Positions 15,339 through 24,292 of a stretch of 64,000 nucleotides of DNA are shown piece after piece; position 1 is the first letter of the stretch; every line of letters begins with the position of its first letter. Origin of the DNA: Hathewaya histolytica. Its GTDB lineage: Bacteria; Bacillota; Clostridia; Clostridiales; Clostridiaceae. The DNA lies in the NCBI RefSeq assembly GCF_901482605.1, contig NZ_LR590481.1, positions 1-64,000 on the forward strand. Direction: 5' to 3'. Position numbers and translations under genes: made by a program. The notes below the pieces were generated by a model. The model ran no database searches, had not been told where the DNA came from, and was given only the letters and a program-made list of their open reading frames with translations.

Positions 15339-16460
15339 ATGAAAAATTCAACATTCAAAAAAGAAACTTGTAGTAATACAAATTTAGATGTTAATAGTTG
15401 TACTTTAAGGGTAGTACATGACATAAATAATATATTAATGCCAGCTTTAAATGCAATAGAACTTATAAAAGATAAAATATATAAGTTCGATGCCAATATA
15501 TCTAGTGAATTAAATATAATTGAATTATGTATAAAAGATACAGTAAGTATTTTAAACAATAGTAAAAAGTCTGTAAAAGAAATATATAATAAAAATGATA
15601 TAGTTAATATAAAAAAAATAATAGAAGATTCTATTTTAATTACTAAAAGTAAATATTCACAAAATATACTAGTAGAAAAGCAATTAGAGAAAGATTTAAA
15701 TGTTTTAGGAAATAGTACGGAACTTAGAGAAGTATTTGTTAATATAATAAACAATGCTGTAGATTCCATGAGTGGAAAAGAAGTCGTTATAAAGGTAAAT
15801 TCTTATAGGGAACAAGATTATATAGTAGTTAAAGTAGAGGATTGTGGGTTAGGTATAGGCAGTGATAATATAGATAAGATTTTCACTCCTTTCTTTACAA
15901 CTAAAAAATCAAAGGGCACTGGTATAGGACTTAGTATATGTAAAGATATAATAGATAAACATAGAGGAGAGATTTTTGTAGAGTCAGAGAAATATATAGG
16001 TACTAGTTTTATAATTAAGCTACCTGCGGTAGAAAAAGAGCTTATAACTAATGAAAATATAGAGAATAATTATATAAGAGATAAAGGATTAAAAATACTA
16101 GTTATTGATGATAATATTAACATTAGATTTATAGTTGCATCCCTTGCTAAAAAGGTATTTAATGCAGAGGTTAAAGAGTGTACACCAGAAAGTGCTGAAG
16201 AGGAAATTGAAAAAAATAACTATTCTATATTAATAAGTGACTTCTTAATGCCTATAAATGGTGTGGAATTATGTAATAAAATAAAAAGTAGATTCAAAGA
16301 TATATATTTTTGTATAATGACTGGCTGTGTGGAATTAATTAATGACAAGGACAAAGATAATGTAGATTATATACTAAAAAAACCTATAGATATAAAACAG
16401 TTAGAGGAAATGAAAAATGAATATATTAAAATAAATAGATTAGATATTAAAGAAATGTAA
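15339..16460 (+). CDS. Soluble hybrid histidine kinase with C-terminal receiver
   Basis: A 373-residue two-component protein. The phospho-acceptor His lies in VVHDINNILMPAL near residue 27. The HATPase region has the N-box REVFVNIINNAVDSM, G1 EDCGLGIG, the F-box IFTPFFTTKK and G2 GTGIGLSICKD. The receiver (about 250-365) has LVIDDN, the phospho-acceptor Asp in LISDFLMP, Thr in IMTG and Lys in LKKPI. No membrane segment or sensor domain is visible, so it probably senses through partner proteins. The frame opens at 15327, but AGGATGGTG precedes the ATG at 15339. No cognate response regulator lies nearby. Confidence 0.85.
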   Translation: MKNSTFKKETCSNTNLDVNSCTLRVVHDINNILMPALNAIELIKDKIYKFDANISSELNIIELCIKDTVSILNNSKKSVKEIYNKNDIVNIKKIIEDSILITKSKYSQNILVEKQLEKDLNVLGNSTELREVFVNIINNAVDSMSGKEVVIKVNSYREQDYIVVKVEDCGLGIGSDNIDKIFTPFFTTKKSKGTGIGLSICKDIIDKHRGEIFVESEKYIGTSFIIKLPAVEKELITNENIENNYIRDKGLKILVIDDNINIRFIVASLAKKVFNAEVKECTPESAEEEIEKNNYSILISDFLMPINGVELCNKIKSRFKDIYFCIMTGCVELINDKDKDNVDYILKKPIDIKQLEEMKNEYIKINRLDIKEM

Positions 16461-16536
16461 ATATAGAGGAATTTGTATGCAAAAATGATATAATAGAAAA
16501 GTACGATTAGAGTTTTTTAACTTATGGAGGTAGGGT

Positions 16537-17925
16537 ATGGACTATGATGTACTTGTTCTAGGTGGAGGTTTAATTGGATGTGCTATTGCATATGAAATAT
16601 CAAAATACAATTTAAATATAGCGCTTATAGAAAAAGATTATGATATAGCAGATGATGTAGCTTTAGTTAATACCTCTATAGTATTTGATGGCTTAGAATG
16701 CGAAGATAGTTTTACATCTAAATTGGAAGCCATGGGAAACGGGTTAATGGATGAGGTTACAGAAAAATTTAATGTACCTTTTAAAAGGTTACCATCATTA
16801 ATATTATCAAAAGATGAAAGTTATATAGATAATTTATATGATAGAGCTTTAAAAAAAGGAATAAAAAATATAGATATTATAGATGAAATTAATATAAAGG
16901 AAATAGAACCTAGTATTCCTTTAGAGTGTAAAAAAGCAATATACAACAAAAATACAGGAGTAATATGTCCTTATGATTTGGCTCTAGCTTATGGAGAAAT
17001 TGCTTTTGATAACAATGTTAATTTTAAATTAGAAGAAGAAGTTTTAGATATAAAGAAAGAGTCTAAAGGATTTAAAGTTACAACTAATAAAAATAGGTTT
17101 AGTTGCAAGATAGTTATAAATACAACCCCAAATAGAAGTCTTAGTATAGATAAAGAAGAAACTGTCCATAAAGATACAAGCAATGGTAAAATGAAGTATT
17201 TTACTATAAACAAGGATATTGATATTAGTAAGTCTAATATGATTTTTAATGTAGATGAGGGAAAAGAAGTCATACTAACAGTACCTACATTAACAGGTGA
17301 ACATATTGGTGCAGTTGTTACTAATGAAGATATTGATAATTCTATAGTATTGGATAAAGTAGATCCATTAGTACCTAGTGTAGATCTAAATTTTATATCA
17401 ACTTTTTATGAAAATGAACATTATGATGAACCTTTTGTAATAGATGATAGGTCTATAGATATTGGATATATAAAAATTATAAGTAAACACTATGCATTAG
17501 TTACTATGGCACCTGCCATATCTAAGATTGTTTGTGAGACAATAGTTAGTCATATAAATTGTACTAAAAGGAAAGAATTCATAGATAAAAGAAGAGATTA
17601 TTATAAGTTTAGGGATTTAAGCAATAAAGAGAGAACTGATATAATTAAATTAGATGCAAGATATGGAAATATGGTTTGTTCTTGTGATAAAATTACAGAA
17701 GGTGAAATTATAGATGCTATAAGAAGACCATTAGGAGCTAGAACACTTGAAGGAGTTAAAAGAAGGACTGGAGCAGCACTTGGAAGGTGTCAAGGCTCTC
17801 AGTGTTTAAATAAGATTCTATTGATTCTTGCACGAGAAACAAATAAATCTTTAACAGAAATAGTTAAAGACTCTAAAAATTCTAGAATTCTTTTAAATAG
17901 AGTAAAAGAATTTGATACTATGTAG
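16537..17925 (+). CDS. NAD(P)/FAD-dependent oxidoreductase, GlpA/LhgO-like, with C-terminal BFD [2Fe-2S] domain
   Basis: A 462-residue flavoprotein. The FAD-binding GGGLIGCAIA lies at 8-17, followed by a DAO-type substrate domain of the glycerol-3-phosphate dehydrogenase / 2-hydroxyglutarate oxidase group. The C-terminal 84 residues form a BFD-like iron-sulfur domain with Cys 381, 383, 418 and 423 (CxC...CxxxxC). Such proteins pass electrons from an oxidised substrate to an acceptor. Strong site GGAGG before ATG 16537. The DUF1667 gene follows within a few bases, a pairing common in Firmicutes. The second FAD/NAD oxidoreductase often found in this operon is absent. Substrate unknown. Confidence 0.8.
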   Translation: MDYDVLVLGGGLIGCAIAYEISKYNLNIALIEKDYDIADDVALVNTSIVFDGLECEDSFTSKLEAMGNGLMDEVTEKFNVPFKRLPSLILSKDESYIDNLYDRALKKGIKNIDIIDEINIKEIEPSIPLECKKAIYNKNTGVICPYDLALAYGEIAFDNNVNFKLEEEVLDIKKESKGFKVTTNKNRFSCKIVINTTPNRSLSIDKEETVHKDTSNGKMKYFTINKDIDISKSNMIFNVDEGKEVILTVPTLTGEHIGAVVTNEDIDNSIVLDKVDPLVPSVDLNFISTFYENEHYDEPFVIDDRSIDIGYIKIISKHYALVTMAPAISKIVCETIVSHINCTKRKEFIDKRRDYYKFRDLSNKERTDIIKLDARYGNMVCSCDKITEGEIIDAIRRPLGARTLEGVKRRTGAALGRCQGSQCLNKILLILARETNKSLTEIVKDSKNSRILLNRVKEFDTM

Positions 17926-17936
17926 GAGTGATGAGC

Positions 17937-18269
17937 TTGAGAGATATTAGCTTAGATAATATTATTCCAAAAGAATTTTTAAAAAGTATAGAAGAAGAAA
18001 AAAGTAGTATAAATCAAGAAAAAGATTACAATATGGATGTTTTCACTACAGTAATTAGGGTTAAGGGATCTAAGGATTTTAACGTAGTATCTGTAAAAAG
18101 TACAAAACCCGTTCATAAAGATTTATGGATAGAATTTTCTAAGGCATTAAGTAGGTTGAGAGTAGGTCCACCTCTTAAAATAGGAGATGTTGTCTGCCAA
18201 AATATATTAAATACAGGAATAGATATTGTGTGTACAAGAAACTTAGAAAGGGATGAAAATAAGTTTTAA
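17937..18269 (+). CDS. DUF1667 family protein, lacking the N-terminal Cys cluster
   Basis: The C-terminal two-thirds (DVFTTVIRVKGSKDFNVVSVKSTKPVHKDLWIE... and RVGPPLKIGDVVCQNIL; shown here in parts) matches DUF1667, the small subunit encoded with GlpA-like oxidoreductases. Members I know start with a CxxCPxGC-type motif. Here the N-terminus (LRDISLDNIIPKEFLKSIEE) has no Cys at all. It directly follows the flavoprotein, probably with translational coupling. AGGAG at 17924-17928 best fits TTG 17937; ATG 17931 and GTG 17928 are alternatives too close to the site. A specialised or decayed member is inferred. Confidence 0.65.
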   Translation: MRDISLDNIIPKEFLKSIEEEKSSINQEKDYNMDVFTTVIRVKGSKDFNVVSVKSTKPVHKDLWIEFSKALSRLRVGPPLKIGDVVCQNILNTGIDIVCTRNLERDENKF

Positions 18270-18334
18270 GTACATAATATAGATAATATATTGACTTTAG
18301 AGATTTAAAGTTGTAGAATAATTCATAATAAGAA

Positions 18335-18576
18335 TATAAACTGTTGAAGAGGCTAGTAACTATAATTGAGGTTTAAGAGAGTCAGTGTTTGGTGCAAACT
18401 GATACCTAGGTTTTAGTGAATCCACCTTTGAGGGACTGTGAAGAGCAGTACGGTAATTAACCGTTAAGTTATTTAAGAGGATTAAATTTATGAATGTAAA
18501 TTAAATTTAATCAACTAGGGTGGCAACGCGGAGTTTTTCGTCCCTTTTTAGGGGGATGAGGGGCTCTTTTTTGTTT
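18335..18576 (+). promoter_or_regulatory. T-box leader of serS
   Basis: The T-box core AGGGTGGCAACGCGG at 18517-18531 is followed by a terminator stem (GAGTTTTTCGTCCC / GGGGATGAGGGGCTC) and T-run ending near 18576. Upstream is the long stem I region. GTGAATCCACC places TCC (18421-18423), a serine codon followed by A, at the expected specifier position. Uncharged tRNA-Ser should bind here and favour antitermination, raising serS expression during serine starvation. Stem boundaries were judged by eye. Confidence 0.9.
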
Positions 18577-18665
18577 TCTAAAATAAAATTCTATAAGTGA
18601 AATTTTCTTATTAAACTTATTTGATATTTAATAAACTATAAAAATTTAAAATGGAGGAAGATAAA

Positions 18666-19949
18666 ATGTTAGATCTTAAAAGGATAAGAAACAATACAGA
18701 TGAAATTAAAAAGCTTATGCAAAATAGAGGAGAATCTTTTGATGTATCACAAATAGATGAAGTGTTAGAATTAGATCAAAAGAGAAGAGATATATTAGTT
18801 AAAGTTGAAGAAATGAAAAATGAAAGAAATAAAAAATCTTCTGAAGTTCCTAAACTAAAAAAAGAAGGAAAAGATGCTACAGTACTTTTAAATGAAATGA
18901 AAGAACTTGCAGAGAAGATAAAGGCTTTTGATGTAGATTTAAATGAAATAGATAATAAGATAGAATATTTACTTCTTAGAATACCTAATGTACCAAATCC
19001 AGAGGTTCCAGAAGGAGAAACAGATGAAGATAATGTAGAAATTAAAAGGTGGGGAGACCCTAAAAACTTTAGTTTCGAAACAAAAGCTCACTGGGATTTA
19101 GGAACAAGTCTTAATATATTAGATTTTGAGAGAGCCGGAAAGGTTACTGGTTCAAGATTTACATTCTATAAGGGATTAGGAGCAAAGCTTGAAAGAGCTG
19201 TTATTAGCTATTTCTTAGATACTCATACAGAGAAAAATGGATATACAGAGATATTGCCACCTTATATGGTAAATAGGTTAAGTATGACAGGAACAGGGCA
19301 ATTACCTAAATTTGAAGAGGATGCATTTAAGATAGCGCAAGATGACTATTTTTTAATTCCTACAGCAGAGGTTCCAGTTACAAATATGCATAGAGATGAA
19401 ATGTTACAAGGAAGCGAACTTCCAATAAAATATGCAGCTTATAGTGCATGTTTTAGATCTGAGGCAGGTTCTGCAGGTAGAGATACTAGAGGGCTTATAA
19501 GACAACATCAATTTAATAAAGTTGAACTTGTTAAATTTGTAAAACCAGAAGAATCTTATAATGAACTTAAAAAGCTTGTAGGTGATGCAGAATCAGTATT
19601 ACAAGGCTTAGGACTTCCATATAGAATAGTTAGAATATGCAAAGGTGATTTAGGTTTTACAGCAGCATTTAAATATGATATAGAAGTTTGGATGCCAAGC
19701 TATAATAGGTATGTTGAAATTTCAAGCTGTAGTAACTTTGAAGATTATCAAGCGAGACGTGCTAATATTAGATATAAAGAAGATGGAAAATCTAAACCTC
19801 AATTTGTTCATACACTAAATGGCTCAGGATTAGCTATAGGTAGAACTGTTGCTGCTATACTTGAAAATTATCAAAAAGAAGATGGAAAAGTTGAAATTCC
19901 AGAAGCTTTAAGATTATATATGGGTGGAAGAGAAGTAATAGAAAAGTAG
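18666..19949 (+). CDS. serS: Seryl-tRNA synthetase
   Basis: A class II synthetase that charges tRNA-Ser. The N-terminal antiparallel coiled-coil arm spans about residues 25-105 and binds the long variable arm of tRNA-Ser. Motif 2 is [20 protein letters not shown]; motif 3 is [18 protein letters not shown]. The length of 427 residues is normal. The frame is open from an ATG at 18651, but that lies inside the Shine-Dalgarno GGAGGAAG (18653-18660), so ATG 18666 ([10 protein letters not shown]) is the start. It is controlled by the T-box leader and followed by serine tRNA genes. Confidence 0.97.
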   Translation: MLDLKRIRNNTDEIKKLMQNRGESFDVSQIDEVLELDQKRRDILVKVEEMKNERNKKSSEVPKLKKEGKDATVLLNEMKELAEKIKAFDVDLNEIDNKIEYLLLRIPNVPNPEVPEGETDEDNVEIKRWGDPKNFSFETKAHWDLGTSLNILDFERAGKVTGSRFTFYKGLGAKLERAVISYFLDTHTEKNGYTEILPPYMVNRLSMTGTGQLPKFEEDAFKIAQDDYFLIPTAEVPVTNMHRDEMLQGSELPIKYAAYSACFRSEAGSAGRDTRGLIRQHQFNKVELVKFVKPEESYNELKKLVGDAESVLQGLGLPYRIVRICKGDLGFTAAFKYDIEVWMPSYNRYVEISSCSNFEDYQARRANIRYKEDGKSKPQFVHTLNGSGLAIGRTVAAILENYQKEDGKVEIPEALRLYMGGREVIEK

Positions 19950-19965
19950 TGGAGTAGGTATAAAA

Positions 19966-20012
19966 TTAGAGGTTATATTATTATATTTAAGATAATATGA
20001 CCTCTAGAGTTT
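19966..20012 (+). terminator. Terminator after serS
   Basis: The stem AGAGGTTATATTAT / ATAATATGACCTCT has one G-U pair and a short T-run. Confidence 0.7.
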
Positions 20013-20105
20013 TACTAAATAAGTGAAAATAATAATTTTATTTTAGATAAAACCTTTATAATATACAGAAATATAAAGTAAATTAGAAAAAAGTTAATAA
20101 AATAG

Positions 20106-20134
20106 TTGACATATTATAATGACATTGATATAAT
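20106..20134 (+). promoter_or_regulatory. Promoter of the tRNA-Ser pair
   Basis: TTGACA, 17 bp, TATAAT: a perfect sigma-A promoter 27 bp before the tRNA. Confidence 0.88.
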
Positions 20135-20161
20135 AAATCATGTCGTAACAATATTATATGT

Positions 20162-20252
20162 GGAGAGATGGTCGAGCTGGCTTAAGGCACCGGTCTTGAA
20201 AACCGGCGTGCGTGGAAGCGCACCGTGGGTTCAAATCCCACTCTCTCCGCCA
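20162..20252 (+). tRNA. tRNA-Ser(TGA), copy 1
   Basis: A 91-nt class II tRNA with a long variable arm; anticodon loop CTTGAAA (TGA), acceptor GGAGAGA/TCTCTCC with encoded GCCA. Its sequence is identical to the copy at 21524. Confidence 0.96.
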
Positions 20253-20280
20253 AAAAGTTAATATATATTAACTTCAGTTT

Positions 20281-20371
20281 GGAGAAATACTCAAGAGGCT
20301 GAAGAGGCGCCCCTGCTAAGGGCGTAGGTCGGGTAACCGGCGCGCGGGTTCAAATCCCGCTTTCTCCGCCA
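20281..20371 (+). tRNA. tRNA-Ser(GCT)
   Basis: A 91-nt class II tRNA; anticodon loop CTGCTAA (GCT), acceptor GGAGAAA/TTTCTCC, encoded CCA. It shares the promoter of the preceding tRNA-Ser. Confidence 0.95.
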
Positions 20372-20403
20372 TGGACATCTAAGAATTTAGATGTCTTTTT
20401 TAT
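20372..20403 (+). terminator. Terminator of the tRNA-Ser pair
   Basis: GACATCTAA / TTAGATGTC stem followed by TTTTTTATTTTTTT. Confidence 0.88.
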
Positions 20404-20521
20404 TTTTTTGAAACTCTATAAATATAAATGTTTAATTTTGAAAGAGATAATTTGCTTTTTTATTTAAAATAAAAAGAAACATGAGTAAATTACATACCAT
20501 GTTTCTTTTTAGTAATACAAT

Positions 20522-21349
20522 CTATGTACTTATCTTTTTAAATAATAGAGGAGCAAATATTGTAACCCATACTCCTAAGAAGAAGTATCTTATAAAAGCT
20601 CCTATATTTCCAATAGGTAATATCTTTTTAAATAAACTTTTTATAAACACCGCTACAATAATTCCAATTAAATATTTTATTACTTGTATTTTTAACTTTT
20701 GTTTTGGTTCAAAGTTAATATAATTATTTTCAATATAATATCCTAATATAAAACTAGTAGTAATACCTGCTGCTTTAAAATAGTCAGAAGAACGTAAAAA
20801 GAAAGCTCCAATAACTATAGGAATTAAAAGTATAAATAAAAGATAGTTCTGTCCATTTTCAATGCGATTCATTAGTTTATTAGCTATAAAGACCCAAATA
20901 AAACCTAAAATAGCCCCACCTAAGACATCCATTAGAGTATGTACACCTAAATATAATCTAGATATCATAACAAGAAGAGTTAAAGTGGGAAATAAAATAT
21001 ACCCCCAGGACTTTTTAAGATAAATCATAATAGATGTGAAAAAGGTAGTAGCACCTTGAGAATGTCCACTAGGAAATGAATATCCTGTAGCAGTTTTGAT
21101 TCTTAAAGTACGAATCCCTTCTTTGTGAAAAGGCCTTTCTATTTTAAAAGTTTCTTTTACAATTCCATTTAATACTATACTAGATAAATATGCAAAACTT
21201 AATCTATAACCAAATTTCTTATCTATGCACCAATAAACAAGAGTAATTGCCACAATAATAAAAGCATCTTCTCCAAACATAGTTATAGCCTGAAAGAAAA
21301 AATCTAAAAATGAATTAGAAAAAGATTGTATAAATTTTATAGCTTCCAT
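20522..21349 (-). CDS. PAP2-family membrane phosphatase
   Basis: A 275-residue integral membrane protein with six or more hydrophobic segments and the three PAP2 motifs: KETFKIERP (motif 1), PSGHSQ (motif 2) and SRLYLGVHTLMDV (motif 3, catalytic His). The family dephosphorylates lipid phosphates such as undecaprenyl pyrophosphate or phosphatidate outside the membrane; the exact substrate is not readable. ATAGGAGG precedes the ATG. It is transcribed against its neighbours and flanked by two identical tRNA-Ser(TGA) genes. Confidence 0.88.
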   Translation of the reverse strand: MEAIKFIQSFSNSFLDFFFQAITMFGEDAFIIVAITLVYWCIDKKFGYRLSFAYLSSIVLNGIVKETFKIERPFHKEGIRTLRIKTATGYSFPSGHSQGATTFFTSIMIYLKKSWGYILFPTLTLLVMISRLYLGVHTLMDVLGGAILGFIWVFIANKLMNRIENGQNYLLFILLIPIVIGAFFLRSSDYFKAAGITTSFILGYYIENNYINFEPKQKLKIQVIKYLIGIIVAVFIKSLFKKILPIGNIGAFIRYFFLGVWVTIFAPLLFKKIST

Positions 21350-21468
21350 AAAATCCTCCTATATTTAGTATAAAAACTCCTCAATAATTATATCACGTAT
21401 TCTCTATAAATTTATCTTACATTTTGTAATATAAATTTAATTATAGATAAAAAGTTATAAAAAAGATA

Positions 21469-21497
21469 TTGACATATTTAAGTGATGTTGTTATAAT
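21469..21497 (+). promoter_or_regulatory. Promoter of tRNA-Ser(TGA) copy 2
   Basis: TTGACA, 17 bp, TATAAT; the tRNA starts 26 bp downstream. It is independent of the copy-1 promoter, whose spacer differs. Confidence 0.88.
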
Positions 21498-21523
21498 CGT
21501 ACTTGTGTTTAAGAAAAATATAT

Positions 21524-21614
21524 GGAGAGATGGTCGAGCTGGCTTAAGGCACCGGTCTTGAAAACCGGCGTGCGTGGAAGCGCACCGTGGGTTCAAATCC
21601 CACTCTCTCCGCCA
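21524..21614 (+). tRNA. tRNA-Ser(TGA), copy 2
   Basis: 91 nt, base-for-base identical to the tRNA at 20162, with its own promoter and terminator. Confidence 0.96.
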
Positions 21615-21635
21615 ATTTTATTTAAATAGAGAATT

Positions 21636-21669
21636 AAAGGATAGCTAAATATTAGCTATCCTTTTTTAT
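21636..21669 (+). terminator. Terminator after tRNA-Ser(TGA) copy 2
   Basis: AAAGGATAGCTA / TAGCTATCCTTT stem and T-run. Confidence 0.88.
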
Positions 21670-21855
21670 TTATATTGTTTTATTTCAATGTAAAGGGGAA
21701 ATAATAATAGTCGACATTGAAAAATTATTTCAAAAGGAATAATATAATTTTATACAATAAATATATAGTAAATATAATCATATATAGAAGATATATTTAC
21801 TATAATTAATGGTTTGATATTCTTTTAAATTTTGCAGAAAAGAAGTGATGTAACG

Positions 21856-22386
21856 GTGTTAAAAGGAAATAGGGTGTTTTTAAGATCTGTAGAGAGACGA
21901 GATCTAAATTTCTATTATGAAATGTGGTCTGATGATGAGGTAAGAAAGTTTGATAGTGGCTTTACAATTATTCCGAGCAATGATTTTATTATAGAAAACT
22001 TTGATAAAATCATGAATTTGAAGAAAAAACATTTAACTATAGTAAATGAGAAAGGCGTTGTAGTAGGATATATAACATATGAAGCTTTACAAGACTGTAA
22101 AAATGTATTTGAGATTGGAATAACCATAAGAAAGGATTTTAGAGGAAGAGGGTACGGAAAAGATTCAATACAAACTTTAACTAAATTCTTATTCTTAAAT
22201 GTAGCAGCAAAAAGAGTTGAACTACAAATGGTATGTGACAATGAAAAAGCATTAAACTGTTATAAAACATGTGGTTTTATACAAGAAGGTGTACTTAGAG
22301 AAAAGTTTTTTTCAGAAGGAAAATATAAGGATTTAATAGTAATGGCAATGATTGAAGAAGATTTTAATAAGCATTATAAGATGTAA
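21856..22386 (+). CDS. GNAT acetyltransferase, RimJ/RimL type
   Basis: A 176-residue Gcn5-related N-acetyltransferase. LKGNRVFLRSVERRDL is the usual RimJ/RimL start, the acetyl-CoA loop is RKDFRGRGYGKDSI, and CDNEKALNCYKTCGFIQEG is the conserved C-terminal section. The substrate could be a ribosomal protein N-terminus or a small molecule. The frame is open from TTG 21832; GTG 21856 is preferred because the protein then begins where relatives do and a weak GAAGTGATG lies just upstream. It stands alone between tRNA genes. Confidence 0.8.
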   Translation: MLKGNRVFLRSVERRDLNFYYEMWSDDEVRKFDSGFTIIPSNDFIIENFDKIMNLKKKHLTIVNEKGVVVGYITYEALQDCKNVFEIGITIRKDFRGRGYGKDSIQTLTKFLFLNVAAKRVELQMVCDNEKALNCYKTCGFIQEGVLREKFFSEGKYKDLIVMAMIEEDFNKHYKM

Positions 22387-22401
22387 AATATACTTATTAG
22401 C

Positions 22402-22430
22402 TTGATTTATTAGTATAATTATGATAAAAT
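22402..22430 (+). promoter_or_regulatory. Promoter of tRNA-Arg(ACG)
   Basis: TTGATT, 17 bp, TAAAAT with an extended -10 TG (TGATAAAAT at 22422-22430). Confidence 0.75.
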
Positions 22431-22444
22431 TATAAGTACAATTT

Positions 22445-22521
22445 GCGTCGGTAGCTCAGTTGGATAGAGTAGCTGGCTACGAACCAGTTGGTCGGGAGTT
22501 CGAATCTTCTCCGACGCACCA
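22445..22521 (+). tRNA. tRNA-Arg(ACG)
   Basis: A 77-nt cloverleaf, anticodon ACG (read as ICG after deamination by TadA, encoded at 33079), acceptor GCGTCGG/CCGACGC, encoded ACCA. Confidence 0.96.
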
Positions 22522-22523
22522 TG

Positions 22524-22557
22524 AACCGTTAAAACTACTAAGTTTTAGCGGTTTTTT
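22524..22557 (+). terminator. Terminator after tRNA-Arg(ACG)
   Basis: AACCGTTAAAAC / GTTTTAGCGGTT stem followed by a T-run. Confidence 0.85.
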
Positions 22558-22624
22558 ATTTTGTTCAAATGCACATTTCACCCCCTTTTTTGCCCCTTAC
22601 AGAGTTCTAATATATAAAAAGAGG

Positions 22625-22633
22625 GCTATGTTG
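22625..22633 (+). repeat. Target-site duplication, left
   Basis: GCTATGTTG directly before the IS left end; the partner is at 24341-24349. Confidence 0.7.
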
Positions 22634-22665
22634 GAGGGTACTGAAAAAGTACCCTCCTAATCTTA

Positions 22666-22712
22666 ATAGACATAACACTACAGTTTGTGTAGATGTTATG
22701 TCTATTTTTTAG
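22666..22712 (+). terminator. Hairpin upstream of the transposase
   Basis: TAGACATAACA-CTACA pairs with TGTAGATGTTATGTCTA and runs into TTTTTT. It would stop read-in transcription from the chromosome into the transposase gene. Confidence 0.75.
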
Positions 22713-22749
22713 TATAATTTTTATATTACTAATTTAAGCAGGTGATTTT

Positions 22750-24213
22750 ATGTTAATGCATCAAAAGATGATATTAAGCGAATATGGTGATATATATGAT
22801 AGGATTATCCCTAAAGATAATATGTTGAGAAGGATTAAAGAAATGGTAGATTTCTCATTCATCTACGATGAATTAGTTTCTACATATTGCAATAATAACG
22901 GTCGCGGAGCGATTGACCCAATAAGAATGTTTAAATATCTTTTACTAAAAACTATTTTCAATATTTCTGATGTAGATGTTGTTGAACGCTCTAAATATGA
23001 TATGTCTTTTAAATATTTCTTAGATATGGCTCCGGAGGAGGATGTAATTAATCCAAGTTCTTTAACTAAATTTAGAAAGCTACGCTTAAAGGACACTAAT
23101 CTAATGGACATGCTAATTTCTAAAACCGTAGAAATAGCATTGGAAAAGGAAATTATAAAATCAAAATCAATTATTGTTGATTCAACTCATACCAAAGCTA
23201 GATACAATCAAAAAACACCTAGGGAAGTTTTAATTGAACAATCTAAAAAACTTCGAAAGTCAGTTTATAACATTGATGAGTCAATGAAAGCAAGGTTTCC
23301 TAATAAAGTTAACAACGGTCTTCTTGAGGATGAAATAGAGTATTGTCAAAAACTTATATCAGTTATTGAAAAAGAAGAGGTCATTTCAAGTTATCCAGCT
23401 GTAAAAGAAAAATTAAATTTATTAAAAGAAACAATCGAAGATGATTTAGAGGTTTTGTCATTCTCTAAAGATGCTGACGCAAAAGTTGGACACAAAACTG
23501 CTGATACATCTTTCTTTGGGTATAAAACTCATATTGCAATGACTGAGGAACGTATTATTACTGCTGCTGTAGTTACTTCGGGAGAAAAACACGATGGAAA
23601 ACAACTAAAATCACTTATTGAAAAGAGCGAAGCCTCTGGCTTAAACATAGAAAATATTATTGGAGATGCAGCTTATTCAGAAAAAGAAAATATAGAATAT
23701 GTAAATGAAAGTGAAAAAAATCTAATTGCAAAGCTTAGTAAATCAGTATCTCATGGTAACAAAAGACAAACTAAAACGAAGTTTGAATATAATAAAGATG
23801 CAGATATGTATGCGTGTGAAGCTGGCCATATGAGTACTAAGAAAACTAGTACTAGACCTAAAAAACATGCCAAAGATGGACTAGGTACAGTAATTTCTTA
23901 TTTTTTTGATGTTAAAAAGTGTCAGTGTTGCCCTTTAAAACAAGGGTGCTATAAAGAAGGTGCTAAAACTAAATCATACTCAGTTTCAATCAAAACGAAT
24001 ACGCATCAAAAACATATTGAATTTCAAGAAACTGATTTTTTTAAAGAAAAATCAAAAGAGAGATATAAAATTGAAGCTAAAAATAGTGAAATGAAACATA
24101 GACATGGGTATGATGTTGCGTCAGCCGCAGGTCTTGTTGGCATGCAAATGCAAGGTGCATTGACCATTTTTGCTGTAAACTTGAAGAGAATATTGACTCT
24201 AAGCAATCAGTAA
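22750..24213 (+). CDS. Transposase, IS1182 family (DDE)
   Basis: A 487-residue DDE transposase, full length for the family. The N-terminal DUF772 domain contains RGAIDPIRMFKYLLLKTIF. Catalytic-core segments are SIIVDSTHTKARY (first Asp), IIGDAAYSEKENIEYV (second Asp) and KNSEMKHRHGYDVAS (Glu). Between them is a C-x2-C Cys-rich insert (CQCCPLKQGC). AGGTGA precedes ATG 22750. It lies inside the terminal repeats described for the element and is flanked by two hairpin terminators. No frameshift or stop was seen. Confidence 0.92.
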   Translation: MLMHQKMILSEYGDIYDRIIPKDNMLRRIKEMVDFSFIYDELVSTYCNNNGRGAIDPIRMFKYLLLKTIFNISDVDVVERSKYDMSFKYFLDMAPEEDVINPSSLTKFRKLRLKDTNLMDMLISKTVEIALEKEIIKSKSIIVDSTHTKARYNQKTPREVLIEQSKKLRKSVYNIDESMKARFPNKVNNGLLEDEIEYCQKLISVIEKEEVISSYPAVKEKLNLLKETIEDDLEVLSFSKDADAKVGHKTADTSFFGYKTHIAMTEERIITAAVVTSGEKHDGKQLKSLIEKSEASGLNIENIIGDAAYSEKENIEYVNESEKNLIAKLSKSVSHGNKRQTKTKFEYNKDADMYACEAGHMSTKKTSTRPKKHAKDGLGTVISYFFDVKKCQCCPLKQGCYKEGAKTKSYSVSIKTNTHQKHIEFQETDFFKEKSKERYKIEAKNSEMKHRHGYDVASAAGLVGMQMQGALTIFAVNLKRILTLSNQ

Positions 24214-24240
24214 ATATACCCGATTAGGGTTTAATAATAC

Positions 24241-24292
24241 AAAAAGACTCAAGCTCATACCACAAAATGGTATAAACTTGAGTCTTTTAAAT
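24241..24292 (+). terminator. Bidirectional terminator after the transposase
   Basis: AAAAGACTCAAG and CTTGAGTCTTTT form a stem enclosing a second small stem (ATACCA/TGGTAT). A-runs and T-runs on the two sides allow termination on both strands. Confidence 0.8.

Noticed and set aside
20481-20723. An 80-codon plus-strand frame over the end of the PAP2 gene
   Set aside because: Antisense to a clear PAP2 C-terminus; the low-complexity product has no family features.
22557-22624. Possible 3' end of a phage integrase on the minus strand next to tRNA-Arg (Gly/Lys-rich codons)
   Set aside because: Only about a dozen codons, preceded by an in-frame stop, and no further phage genes or duplicated tRNA end; too little to support an attachment site.
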